A stretch of DNA of 64,000 nucleotides, taken from the NCBI GenBank assembly GCA_006503475.1, contig RSEH01000144.1:1-64000 (forward strand), given 5' to 3'. Position 1 is the stretch's first letter, and the number at the start of each line of letters is the position of its first letter. A program made the translations under genes and the position numbers. Under the pieces are notes generated by a model. The model had not been told where the DNA came from, searched no databases, and saw only the letters and a program-made list of their open reading frames with translations. Source of the DNA: Stentor roeselii. Taxonomy: Eukaryota; Ciliophora; Heterotrichea; Heterotrichida; Stentoridae. Below, one piece after another: positions 45,223 through 54,290 of the stretch.

Positions 45223-46185
45223 CTAAAGTCGGATATTCAGTCGTTGACTGACGAGTTTAATCATTTTTTCAGTCATCTGGTCCAGTCCGAACTCGTGCTT
45301 CCAGCCCCAGTCGTGCCTTGCGCAGGAGTCGTCAATGCTCATGGGCCAGGAGTCCGCGTAGGCCTGGCGATGGTCAGGCTTGTAAACGATGCTCGCTTCA
45401 GGGATGTGCTTTTTAATTGACTTGAACAACTCGCCTGGGGTGAAGCTGAAGGCTGCCAGGTTGTAAACTCTTCTATTCAGTTTTTCATTTGGGTAGTCGA
45501 TGAAGTTGATTGTTCCACGGATGAGATCGTCAATGTACATCATGGGCAGCATCGTGTTCTTGCTTAAAAAACACTCGTAGGTCTTGTTTTGGATCAACTC
45601 GAAGAAGATCTCGACCGCGTAGTCCGTAGTCCCTCCTCCTGGGGGGTCAGATGAAACTGCCCCTGGGTACCTCAGGGCTCTGAAGTCCAGGTTGAATCTT
45701 TTATGAAAATAGTTACCCATTAACTCTGTGTACACTTTAGACACGCCGTAAACCGTTGTAGGCTGCAGGATCACATCGTCTGGAGTGTTCAGACGTGGAA
45801 CGTTCGGACCAAAAGCTGCGATTGTACTCGGAATAAAAATCTTGCACTTGTGCGCAAGAGCCACGTCAAAAGCATTTGAGACTCCTTCAATGTTCACTTG
45901 ATGAGCCTTCTCTAAATTCTTCTCCGCTGTTGCGGAAAGAAGGGCAGCAAGATGTAAAATGGTTGTTGGTCGAATATCTTTCACTATTGCACTATATTCG
46001 TCTTTTTTCTAAGTGGAAAGTACTGAGATGTCTAGAAGTTCTGTGTGGACTTCTGAGGGAAGGTCAAGCTTTTTTAGATCTGTGGCCCAGATCTGCTTGC
46101 CAGGAATTGAGAGAAGAGCGGGAATCAGCTTGTTGCCGATTTGGCCTCCTGCTCCAGTGATTAAAATTCTTTCGACGACAGACAT
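45223..46185 (-). CDS. TDH: L-threonine 3-dehydrogenase, short-chain epimerase-like type (two exons)
   Basis: Exon 1 is 46024-46185 and exon 2 is 45223-46008, giving 315 aa. Exon 1 supplies the NAD-binding motif ITGAGGQIGNKL, without which the enzyme would be incomplete. Exon 2 carries ILHLAALLSATAE, STIAAFGPNVPR, the catalytic TVYGVSKVYTE (Tyr and Lys) and the TDH-specific GGGTTDYAVEIF and NTMLPMMYIDDLIRG. It oxidises L-threonine to 2-amino-3-ketobutyrate, which then yields glycine and acetyl-CoA; the pathway is mitochondrial in animals. No clear transit peptide is seen at the start. Confidence 0.95.
46009..46023 (-). other. 15-nt intron in TDH
   Basis: GTACTTTCCACTTAG, phase 0, in-frame TAG. 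Removal joins LLDIS to KKDEYSAIVKDIRP. Confidence 0.95.
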
Positions 46186-46271
46186 ATTTCTTGTGGATCA
46201 TCATGATTGGATTGTATAACAAAGTGAATTTTGTATTTATTCTTATTAAGTTTAATATAATTGTTAAGTAA
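46186..46271. promoter_or_regulatory. 86-bp divergent promoter region (TDH / CEP19-like)
   Basis: AT-rich sequence between the two start codons, with no frame or known motif seen. Confidence 0.4.
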
Positions 46272-46589
46272 ATGTCTTCCGAGATTTCACCTAAGCGCTT
46301 CGGACTTAAATACGACCCTCCTACAATCATTTTAGAGTACCGAGTACCTGCGAAAAATAAGTTATACTTGCATATCATGCCCATGCCTGAACTTGAGTCA
46401 AGCCACGACCCGTATGATTGGCTTGATATTCTGAGAAAAGAACACAAACCTTTTTTGGACCCGAAGCTCATTGAAGAGAAACAGATACTGAATCTGATTG
46501 AAAAACTTCAAGAAAACCTTACTGAAGGGTCTCATGAAGACAGCCAAGAGGAAGAAGAAGACGACGACGAAGACGACTGGGCGTTTTAG
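46272..46589 (+). CDS. CEP19-like centrosome/basal-body protein
   Basis: 105 aa. Residues 7-40 (PKRFGLKYDPPTIILEY, then LYLHIMPMPEL) match the N-terminal region of CEP19 (CGIRFQPPAIILIY... RQRIMPV), followed by a helical part (LDPKLIEEKQILNLIEKLQENL). It ends in a Glu/Asp tract plus DDWAF. CEP19 works with FOP and CEP350 at the ciliary base and recruits RABL2-IFT-B to start intraflagellar transport. It is shorter than animal CEP19 (about 163 aa). Assigned by pattern, so moderately sure. Confidence 0.78.
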   Translation: MSSEISPKRFGLKYDPPTIILEYRVPAKNKLYLHIMPMPELESSHDPYDWLDILRKEHKPFLDPKLIEEKQILNLIEKLQENLTEGSHEDSQEEEEDDDEDDWAF

Positions 46590-46616
46590 TTTTATATTAG
46601 TGTTAAGTTAGAATCA

Positions 46617-47927
46617 CTACTGTCTTGTTACCCACAATGTTGATCTCCGCTTAACTGTTAATTTCTCAATCATATCTTGCAACAATTCCTTAGTGAAGCA
46701 ACTCAAAAGGTTAGGGCAGACTGGTCGTGATTTTTGAATATCTTGCAAATGCACCTGAAGCCAAGAAGATGGCAAATGTGAATTTCGAAGTTTTAAAGAT
46801 GATTTGTAGGTCCTCAACTCGTTTAGATACTGAGAGATAATTTCCTTGATTTTATTTGAAATTTTTTCCAATTTAAAACGGGATGGAATCAGGCTGATTT
46901 CTCTTGAAAATTGAAGATTTTTCAAAATTTTGTTACTTCTTCGAGTGCTGGCTTCATTGATAATCAAATTGTTGAACAGATTGTTTTCTTCTTCATTCCA
47001 AAGATCTAAGATCTTTTCGTAAAGTTTTGACCTGGCTTTCAAAGCATGTTTTAAACCTTTTTGAATAAAAATAGCCTAAGTTTGAGTTACTTTCACCTTG
47101 AATAGTGTGATTAATTTTCGGAACATGTACTTCTTTAAATAAACATCAGAAAATAACACTAAAGTTTTCCTATGCATCAAATATCTTGACCTGTACCATG
47201 TTTTGAAAACAGGGATTAAAGCTCGTAATTTCTAAGTTTTTCTTACTTTTATTGAAAGTTTTCTTTTAATATAGTTTAATTTATGTAAAATTCTTCCGAT
47301 GAACCTAGTCAGGATTATGAATCTTTTCATTTGAAGTCGAACTCCCTCTTTAAATTTAAGTTTTTTATGAAGAAGGATCCTGATAATTTTGTAACTTCCT
47401 AGAAAAGTAATTAAATTGATCCAGCTTGTATAACAAGTAAAAAAGTCCTAAATTGATCTGACTTCTTTATGGGTTCGAAAAAAGAATTTCTTAAATTTTT
47501 CCTCGAGTTTTTCTTTGAATATTTCTTTTTTTTGGCATATTATTTTTGATTTCGCCACTCGAGCTCTAATCCGACGAGATTCAACTTTAATCGAGTCTTT
47601 TTTCAACTTATCTGCTTTGATTAAAGGACTATGTTGCATCATGTTTTTATTCGATTTGATAGAAGACCTAGAAATCAGGTCTTTTCTTCGAGACTTGAAA
47701 TAAAAGCTCATATCTAAATTTCACTTACTTTTGTACTTTTCAACTAACCCAGACTCAAAGCGGGTAGAAATATTGAAAGTAGGAGAATTATTTCTAGAAT
47801 AAATCCTCGGCTGAGGAGTTCTGGTGACTGACCTGTAAGTGACAGCCTCAAAGTTCTCTCTGCCGATTTTCCCAGAAAGATCTTCTTTGTTTTTTTCTAT
47901 CCTTTTCACACATCTTGCTACCTTCAT
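46617..47927 (-). CDS. Unknown basic helical protein spread over five exons
   Basis: Exons are 47729-47927, 47463-47713, 47247-47447, 47091-47231 and 46617-47075. Removing four 15-nt introns gives one open frame of 416 aa. Before splicing the region looks like three unrelated short frames, one even lacking an ATG. The N-terminus is Arg/Lys/Ser-rich (VTYRSVTRTPQPR). The middle is a long run of basic amphipathic helices with regular aromatics (LIPVFKTWYRSRYLMHRKTL, VYLKKYMFRKLITLFKVK), reminiscent of IQ or Sfi1-type centrin/calmodulin-binding helices. That likeness is a guess. It starts 13 nt after the taxilin stop. Confidence 0.8.
47076..47090 (-). other. 15-nt intron (fourth of four)
   Basis: GTAACTCAAACTTAG, phase 0, in-frame TAG. 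Removal joins LFKVK to AIFIQKGLKH. Confidence 0.87.
47232..47246 (-). other. 15-nt intron (third of four)
   Basis: GTAAGAAAAACTTAG, phase 0, in-frame TAG. Removal joins RKLSIK to KLRALIPVF. Confidence 0.87.
47448..47462 (-). other. 15-nt intron (second of four)
   Basis: GTCAGATCAATTTAG, phase 0, in-frame TAG. It is the only one of the eleven with C rather than A at position 3. Confidence 0.85.
47714..47728 (-). other. 15-nt intron (first of four)
   Basis: GTAAGTGAAATTTAG, phase 1, in-frame TGA. Removal joins VEKYK to NMSFYFK. Confidence 0.88.
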
Positions 47928-47940
47928 ATATAACTATAAC

Positions 47941-48894
47941 CTAATTCTTACTCTTCTTAGCCTGCAGAAGTCTAGTGCATTCAGCTTTCACAGCCGCCAA
48001 GTTACTCTTCAAAGAATTGACCTGGGCCAACAGACTATCTTTTTTTGTATAAAGCTGAATAAACTCAATATCAAGTTTTTCCTTCTGCTCTTTCATTTCC
48101 TTGTTCAGTTTCTGTTCTTCTGCAATCTTATCACTGAGTTTTTTCGCTTCGCTTCCAGCCATTCCATAAGCTTCTTCAGATTTTTCAATGATACTTTGAA
48201 ACTCTCCGAATTTATTCTTATACAAATCGACTTGAGTCCTAAGCTGAGGACCTTCGAAGCCAGTTTTGTATTGAACTTGAACTTTTAACATCTCGATTTC
48301 AAGACTTTTTTCCATGATTGTCTTTTGAAACTCGTCATCTCTGGACAAGGCCTGATTTTTCAGGTCTTCCATTTGACTTACAAGTGTTTTATTCTCTTCA
48401 AAAAGTTGAGTTTTTATTGAATCACTTTCTTCAAACTTTTCTTGAATTTCCTTCACAGTGTTATTCATTTTTTCATCGATTTCTTCAAGTTTTTTCTTCT
48501 CATTTTCCTCGATTTCCTTGACTTCTTTAGCGATTGAATCGTTTTTTTCAATGATTTCTCTGCAGAACTTCTCAAGTCTTGTTTTGTGGTCTCGATGTTG
48601 ATTTATGTCACTTATGAAACTTTCTTTTTCACGTTGGTTGTTAGTGACTCGCTTGCGAATACTGCTCGCTTCGATTTCGAGCTTTTTCGTCTGCTCGACT
48701 TGAACTTGGAGTAGTTTGTAGAGTTGTGATGCCTTCTCTTCTGGTGAAAGGTCAGGTGCTGAGTTGATCGAAGTGATTTCTTTCATTTTGGTTCGGAATC
48801 GGTTTTCTAGTTAGGTCTTACTCAGGGCTGCCAGCGGGGACTCTTCAGGGTCAGAGACTGTGAGTTTTGATAGCTGCTCGGAAGTCTTTTCCAT
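47941..48894 (-). CDS. Taxilin-family coiled-coil protein (two exons)
   Basis: Exon 1 is 48822-48894 and exon 2 is 47941-48806, giving 312 aa. Exon 1 adds 24 residues (MEKTSEQLSKLTVSDPEESP...). The protein is almost wholly coiled coil. The taxilin hallmark is the segment KTRLEKFCREIIEKNDSI (compare LEKLCRELQKQN), followed by the long rod and the LYKNKFGEFQSIIEKSEEAY region, also typical. Taxilins bind syntaxins and, in several protists, localise to or near cilia. It lies 13 nt upstream of the five-exon gene and is divergent from the EF-hand/C2 gene. Confidence 0.85.
48807..48821 (-). other. 15-nt intron in the taxilin gene
   Basis: GTAAGACCTAACTAG, phase 1, in-frame TAA. Removal joins SPLAAL to KNRFRTKMKEI. 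Confidence 0.92.
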
Positions 48895-49119
48895 TTATTA
48901 ATAGGAGGTTCTGTAGAATATTGCGAAATTAGCAGCTTCAATGAGGTTTAACTGGTGAAGTTCGGTTTAATGGCTTCAATTTCTTTAATAATGATGTAGG
49001 TTGATGATTTTTTATGTAAATTTTAAAGAATGCATTTTTTTGAATACATTTTTCAGAGTTAGTCGAGGTTTTCAATGATTAATACTCAAGTTATTGTTTG
49101 AGCACTTATGTAAAGTAAT
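48895..49119. promoter_or_regulatory. 225-bp divergent promoter region
   Basis: G/T-rich on the plus strand next to the taxilin start, AT-rich near the EF-hand/C2 start. No frame or RNA seen. Confidence 0.4.
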
Positions 49120-50541
49120 ATGAATAAGCCTGAATCTCCTCTTGAACTTGCCAAATGGGCTAAATTGTCAGTTGAGGCCAGATTACAAGCTGCAGGTCAC
49201 CCGCCTTCTCATCATGAGGTCGACCCGAGGATATCGCAGGAGCGCCGACTGCAGTTGATTCACGCTTTCAATGACATTGACCGAGATGGAAGCGGCAAGT
49301 TGTCCTATGAAGAGATATTCACTTATCTTAAAGACATTAATGAACACGCTGATGAAAACTACGTCAAAACCATCTTCGAGTCCATGGACGAGAACCATGA
49401 CGGCCAGGTGAGTATTGAAGAGTTCCTCAGCACTTACCTGAACCAAGTCAACGCCTTATCCGAAGCTGCAGCCTTTCTACGTAAGCAGATACAAGAGCAC
49501 AAACGAGACCTGGTCCAGTCCCAGCCACAACTCGAAGAAGCCATAAAAACCGAAAGAATCAACTCTTGGGGCATAATGGAAGGTTCTCTTCTATCTCTTC
49601 GTGTTGTAGAAGCTCAGAACCTGACCACACTCTCAGGAAACCCATCAAGTTACGTGAACATCTTATGTGAAAAGCAGCAAATCGCTACAAAAGTCGTTCA
49701 AAACGAGAGAAACCCGACTTGGAACGAAGAATTCAGCTTTAAAGTCGCAGCAGGAAATGGAGAAATGCTTATTCAGGTCTTTCATAAAAGCAACTTGTCT
49801 AAAGATGACCTGCTCGGGGTGTGCTCAGTGCCTTTAGAGGAGTTTAAAGACCAGGCACGCCATGAGAAGTGGTTCCATCTTTCAGGCAAGACGAACACTG
49901 CCAGGGTGTTACTCTCTGTGCAGTGGATCCATCGAAAGACCCAGTATTTAAGAGAAAAGATCGAATTGCTCCAGAAGGAAATCGAAGCTGACACTGCAGA
50001 ACAAATAAAAATTCAAGAAGAAATGATGAAACTAGGAACAAACCCCAGTGGAATGTTCAGCAAAGAGTCCTGGGTTGACAGACTTGAAGTGAAAATCGTT
50101 TCAGAAATTCAGGAACTTCCTGATACTCACTTTCAGGTAAAGTTTAAGTAGAAGTTGGGAAGTCTTGAAAGCGCTCAGGTTATTTTAGTCGTTGTTTTCA
50201 CTGGACTTGCCTTGATGGCTTCTATGAAAAGACCTGATCTTGCTAGTCTCACATGGGCTGGACTTTTTTGGGCAAGGCAGATCTGTGGATGGACGATTCA
50301 AACTTACAGATATGCTGTTGGTGGATTGATTTTCTTGATTTTCATGGACTTTTTGTGGGTTTTCGTGAATTTTCAGTACCTGGTTTTTTCTGTTCATCAG
50401 GACCCACTGGAAAATTTGCATCGGTTTTGCTTTTTGGTTAGTTTTTTTAACTTGATCTTGAAAGTTATTCTTAGCGTATTGATTGTTAAGAATTATATCA
50501 AGTTCAAGGAAATGGATATTTTGAGGGTTTTTGATAGATAA
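49120..50541 (+). CDS. EF-hand, C2 and membrane-anchor protein (two exons)
   Basis: Exon 1 is 49120-50136 and exon 2 is 50152-50541, giving 468 aa. An EF-hand pair has loops DRDGSGKLSYEE (54-65) and DENHDGQVSIEE (90-101), both with full Ca2+ ligands. A C2 domain lies at about 153-265 (LSLRVVEAQNLTTLSGNPSSY, NPTWNEEFSFKV, DDLLGVCSVPLEEF). A helix follows at about 275-310. Exon 2 adds three to four membrane segments from about 345 on (VILVVVFTGLALMA, LIFLIFMDFLWVFV, FCFLVSFFNLILKVILSVLIV). This is a plausible Ca2+-responsive membrane or tether protein. The combination is not one I can assign to a named family. Confidence 0.87.
50137..50151 (+). other. 15-nt intron
   Basis: GTAAAGTTTAAGTAG, phase 0, in-frame TAG. 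Removal joins DTHFQ to KLGSLESAQVI and so adds the membrane domain. Confidence 0.92.
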
Positions 50542-50655
50542 TTTTTATGAACTTTTTTGGAAATTTTAGGAAATTTTTAGGGAATTTTAGGAATTTTTTG
50601 CATTGGGAGAATGTTTTGATTAGAGAGTTGGATTGATGTGATGAGGGTTTAGTTT

Positions 50656-50667
50656 AAAAAAAAAAAA
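50656..50667 (-). terminator. RNA polymerase III terminator of tRNA-Lys
   Basis: A run of 12 A on the plus strand, that is 12 T on the tRNA strand, directly after the tRNA 3' end. Confidence 0.9.
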
Positions 50668-50740
50668 CGCCCACCGTGGGGCTCGAACCCACGACCACAA
50701 GGTTAAAAGCCTTGCGCTCTACCAACTGAGCTAGACGGGC
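50668..50740 (-). tRNA. tRNA-Lys (anticodon UUU)
   Basis: 73 nt reading 5' GCCCGTCTAGCTCAGTTGG on the minus strand. A full cloverleaf can be drawn: a 7-bp acceptor stem (GCCCGTC with GGTGGGC, two G-U pairs), a D arm with AGCTCAGTTGGTAGAGC, an anticodon loop CTTTTAA giving UUU, and a T arm GTGGGTTCGAGCCCCAC. The discriminator is G and no CCA is encoded. A box and B box match the eukaryotic internal promoter. No intron. Confidence 0.97.
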
Positions 50741-50970
50741 TTTGACTATAACCAGATGACTTGATTAAATAGGAAAGATTTTAATGTTACCGAAATCTTT
50801 ATCATCCAGTTTGATAAAAATAGGTTTAATTTATTTCCTTTCAAAATTTTATCTGCATCTATAAAATGTCAATCCTTAAATAAACCTCAAATACATTCAT
50901 CTGAAACATTCTCTTTTCCCTAAAATCAAAAACCAAACAAAAGTTCCTTCTTTATTCTCATCTATAAAAA
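50741..50970. promoter_or_regulatory. Leader region of the 50971 gene
   Basis: Separates the tRNA 5' end from the next gene. It is AT-rich, becoming A/C-rich from about 50860 (ACCTCAAATACATTC, TTTTCCCTAAAATC). No gene seen. Confidence 0.4.
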
Positions 50971-51534
50971 ATGTTTAATAATTATTCCTCAAAGTCTTCT
51001 GACACCTCCTTCCTAATGCTAACTCAAAGTCTGATCTCGCACTTATCCTCCAGACTTCTCAAAGCTTTAAAAAACGAGTACGTTGACGACAGCAAGTTCA
51101 CAGCATCATTGATGAGCATATACAAAAAGTTAATCGATTTCGAAATAACCCGATCATCTTTATCCCGAACTTCAGAAACAATAGAAGACCTTGTAAAATT
51201 CTGCAACAAGCACCTGAGTCTCCGGTCAAGTTCAAATGACCGAGTAACGCTAAAAAAGTACCAACATGAAAAAATCTCTTCAGCTCGAACTCCGAATTTC
51301 CAGAGACTCGGTCGGATTCCAGAAGAGTCTCCAAGACTTTCTCGGCCTTTACGAAAAAGTGTGAAAAAAGTGAATAAAAAGGAGAAAATTCACGCTTATT
51401 ACGAAAGCATGATCGGACAGTACCTTAAAATGACTCTAAAAAGTCCTGTCAAAACGAAACCTGGTCAGTCAATCAGCAGGTCACAGGCAAGTCAGGTGCA
51501 GTTGAAGGATGGGATGTTTTTTAGACTGTATTAA
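50971..51534 (+). CDS. Unknown basic protein, 187 aa
   Basis: 187 aa. The N-terminal 90 residues look folded and helical (LTQSLISHLSSRLLKALKNEYVDDSKF in pieces, ETIEDLVKFCNKHL). The rest is Arg/Lys/Ser-rich (RPLRKSVKKVNKKEK), with a small conserved-looking end (YYESMIGQYLKMTLKSP). The beginning, with small paired helices, resembles LisH/TOF-like dimerisation segments only vaguely. Family unknown. Confidence 0.65.
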   Translation: MFNNYSSKSSDTSFLMLTQSLISHLSSRLLKALKNEYVDDSKFTASLMSIYKKLIDFEITRSSLSRTSETIEDLVKFCNKHLSLRSSSNDRVTLKKYQHEKISSARTPNFQRLGRIPEESPRLSRPLRKSVKKVNKKEKIHAYYESMIGQYLKMTLKSPVKTKPGQSISRSQASQVQLKDGMFFRLY

Positions 51535-51567
51535 AAGCTGAAGAACCTTTGGTGCTTTAGTTATTGA

Positions 51568-52032
51568 TTAGTAATTAAAATGGAATGAGTCTAAAACTGC
51601 GGAATATTTCAGTTTGTTGTTGCTGATCATTGGGTAATGAGAGTTTTTCAGGTAACTTATTTGAAAGGTTTGGACTTTCACTCGGATATCTGGATTTTTT
51701 AAGGCTTTTTTACTGTTATTATCAAAAATGTTGTAGTTTGGAATGATTGGGTTCAAAAAAGTCTTTTCGTAAGGTTTTTTTCCGTTTCTTGCACATTTTT
51801 GAGACTGAGTTTTTAGCCTTTTTGTTATACTTTTAGGAGTTCGGTATGAGTAAGAAAGGTTCGCAGGACTTTTTAACTTCAGATAGAAAGACTTTGGAGA
51901 AATTTCTAAGGTTTTTGACTGGATTCTTGATTTAGAACTACTGGTTTTATTTGAATCTTGTGTCATCTTAGTGGGGTTGAAATCGAAGTCGGTCTGATAC
52001 ATGAAGTCCACATTATTTTTTTGAGTGCTCAT
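51568..52032 (-). CDS. Unknown basic protein, 154 aa
   Basis: 154 aa from the start at 52032 (MSTQKNNVDF). The frame is open up to 52080, but that part overlaps the end of the sulfatase-like gene (stop at 52059-52061) and starts in hydrophobic sequence unlike the rest. The protein is Ser/Lys/Asn-rich with Tyr patches (SPANLSYSYRTPKSITKR) and no membrane segment. No family. Gap to the upstream gene on the same strand is 26 nt. Confidence 0.6.
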   Translation of the reverse strand: MSTQKNNVDFMYQTDFDFNPTKMTQDSNKTSSSKSRIQSKTLEISPKSFYLKLKSPANLSYSYRTPKSITKRLKTQSQKCARNGKKPYEKTFLNPIIPNYNIFDNNSKKALKNPDIRVKVQTFQISYLKNSHYPMISNNKLKYSAVLDSFHFNY

Positions 52033-52058
52033 ATTTATTAGCGAAGGAATCTTGAAGA

Positions 52059-54290
52059 TTACTGCGAAGAACAAACACAAAACAAGACTTGGATGCCAAA
52101 AGGCCGGGTTTGACAGTATTTTTTAATAGGAAGCACTAAATCATCCTCATGAATCCCGAAATAATCCCCTTTTTTCAACCCACTAAACAAAAAACCAGCA
52201 TTTTTCGTGATTTTCAATAAATTATCCAGGTTTTTCTCCACATGTTCAAAATCTTCACAAGTTTCATTTCTTCCAAGGCAAAGATCCTGACAAGAGTTTT
52301 TAGGCTGTTGCAAGAAATAAGCTCGAAAACGACTTGAAAGACTTTTACATTTGCAGAGTCCTTGAACAGGTGCGAATCTTTGAGGCAACAAGGGACAAAA
52401 AAGTGAATCCGGTTGTTCTATACTGATTATCTGAGTAATTAATTCAACTTCATCCAATCTTTGATTAAAAACCGTTTTTTCAATCACAGGTCTGAGGCCA
52501 TATCTATCCTGCAAAAAACTAAATCCTTTCTTTTTTCCCACTAAAGCCGTAACCCGTATACGAAATTCAGGATTTTTAAAATCACTGAAAAGAATCTCTA
52601 AGTTTTTACTAGCAAATAATTTTTTCTCTTTAATAAAAACCTCATTCGCTTCTTCAACCTTTCCAAGAGATATTTTTTCACAGAACTCAATCATTCCGAA
52701 ATTTACTAGAAATCCATTCACGGCTTCTACTGTTTTTTCAGATATTTCTTTAAGTTCTGAGTTGTTTTCAGGGAATTCTAGTTGGAATTTCCGGTGAAGA
52801 CAGGAACAATAGATTGAAGGAATCTCTGCGTCGAGACAGGTACGGTTTAACAAGAGAGTCTTTGAGAAAAGTGAATTGTTTTCAGGGTTTTCATAAGGAA
52901 GTTGACTTAGAAAGATTAAAGTTTCATGCCAGTCAAACCTGCTTATGAGTCTTTCTGTGTTTTTTTGGAGGTTTTCATGGAAATTTTTTCTTTTTGAAAG
53001 ATTTTTATTTAGGATGAGAAGGTGAAGAGGTAAAAGTTTCTCTTGCCAGGAGTCTCTGGAAGTGACTAGTGAGATGCGTCCATGATCAGAACAAAGCATT
53101 AGAACTATGTCTTCTTCTGGATGTTTTTCATATGTTTTTTGAAGTTTTTCAAGAAAGGTATTTAGTTCTGAATCTATGACTCTTAGTCTTCGGCCTGTTG
53201 ATTCATGAGCGACTCCTAAATGCGCATAAGCAAATCGATTAATTCCCCAATAATTCTGACTAAACTGCAGCAAATATTCCAAAGTGAAATTCGAAGGACT
53301 TTTATTCCCAAGACACTGACTCTCCTCAGTGAAATCTTCAAACCCCGCATGAAAATGTCCAGCTCTCCAAAAATTACAATTGACATGATCAGCAAGTATC
53401 CGTCTTCCAGTAAAAAGCGACACATAATCCGTGTAAGAATCAAAAGAAAACAACGTCACAAACCCTTGCCTTTCAAATTTTTTCCAAATCGCATGTTTTT
53501 CTTGATATTCTTCAAATTTTTTCCAGTCTTTTTCATCAAAAATCGAGGCCTCATTGAAAACATTTTGAAGATGTTCTAAATTTTTTCCATATAAAAGAGG
53601 TGCCAAGTTTTCACTTGTTTTTTCACCTTGTGCATTATTCAGCAGAAAATCAAAAACTTCGTAGTTCGGAGAGTCCTGGTTTAGAAAGGCAACTGTTTTT
53701 TTAAGGTTTCGATAAAAACTTTGACGTGAAACTGAATCAAGGACTAATAAAATCACTGTCAGTGGGCGGAAAGCAGAGGATTTGGACTGAAGACCTTTCG
53801 AGATTGATAAGGCTCTGAAGGCTGATGTCGAGTTAAAAAGATTTCTGAGAATTCCGGATTTTTTACTCCCACAACGCGTTAAAAGCCATTCTGAGGTTGA
53901 AATCGGAAAGTTTGATACGTTTTGCCAATTGAAGTGTTGTGGATATCGCCCGAAAAGCTCTTCTTCAGGTTTTGAGAGAAGTTGGATTTCAGTTTTGCAA
54001 TTGTGAGAAATTTTGTTGTTTTTTAGGGAAATTTGAAATGGGCTTTTAAGGCTGCAATTCTGGTAGTTTAGAGAGATGGGAAAGTATCTGTTGTCTTTTT
54101 CTTCTGGAATTCCGAAGGATGGTGGGTTGCATTTCAGGAAAGGTTCTGATGGTTTTCTGGATCTTGATAGTTTTTCTGGAGTCTGGGTTTGTGGCTTGGT
54201 GAAAGGGATTTGTGCTGTTTGAACATGAAAATTTGTAAGAAAAGTTAGATAAAAGATGACCTGCAGTAGCTTTGGGATGAAAATAGCCAT
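52059..54290 (-). CDS. DUF229 (sulfatase/alkaline-phosphatase-like) secreted or membrane protein
   Basis: 743 aa. It starts with an N-terminal signal or anchor (PKLLQVIFYLTFLTNF). The core at about 170-460 has the DUF229 metal-binding pattern: ILLVLDSVSRQSFYRNL (Asp and Ser as metal ligand and nucleophile), NNAQGEKTSENLAPLLYG, FSFDSYTDYVSLF, YAHLGVAHESTGRR, and LMLCSDHGR with the Asp-His pair. The C-terminal 250 residues hold many cysteines. Family members are poorly characterised hydrolases of the alkaline phosphatase superfamily found in animals and protists. The substrate is unknown, perhaps a surface glycan or phosphoester. No sulfatase CxPxR motif is present. Confidence 0.85.
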   Translation of the reverse strand: MAIFIPKLLQVIFYLTFLTNFHVQTAQIPFTKPQTQTPEKLSRSRKPSEPFLKCNPPSFGIPEEKDNRYFPISLNYQNCSLKSPFQISLKNNKISHNCKTEIQLLSKPEEELFGRYPQHFNWQNVSNFPISTSEWLLTRCGSKKSGILRNLFNSTSAFRALSISKGLQSKSSAFRPLTVILLVLDSVSRQSFYRNLKKTVAFLNQDSPNYEVFDFLLNNAQGEKTSENLAPLLYGKNLEHLQNVFNEASIFDEKDWKKFEEYQEKHAIWKKFERQGFVTLFSFDSYTDYVSLFTGRRILADHVNCNFWRAGHFHAGFEDFTEESQCLGNKSPSNFTLEYLLQFSQNYWGINRFAYAHLGVAHESTGRRLRVIDSELNTFLEKLQKTYEKHPEEDIVLMLCSDHGRISLVTSRDSWQEKLLPLHLLILNKNLSKRKNFHENLQKNTERLISRFDWHETLIFLSQLPYENPENNSLFSKTLLLNRTCLDAEIPSIYCSCLHRKFQLEFPENNSELKEISEKTVEAVNGFLVNFGMIEFCEKISLGKVEEANEVFIKEKKLFASKNLEILFSDFKNPEFRIRVTALVGKKKGFSFLQDRYGLRPVIEKTVFNQRLDEVELITQIISIEQPDSLFCPLLPQRFAPVQGLCKCKSLSSRFRAYFLQQPKNSCQDLCLGRNETCEDFEHVEKNLDNLLKITKNAGFLFSGLKKGDYFGIHEDDLVLPIKKYCQTRPFGIQVLFCVCSSQ

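Noticed and set aside
46617-47042. 141-codon minus-strand frame as a gene of its own
   Set aside because: It has no ATG (starts at TTG) and is the last exon of the five-exon gene 46617-47927.
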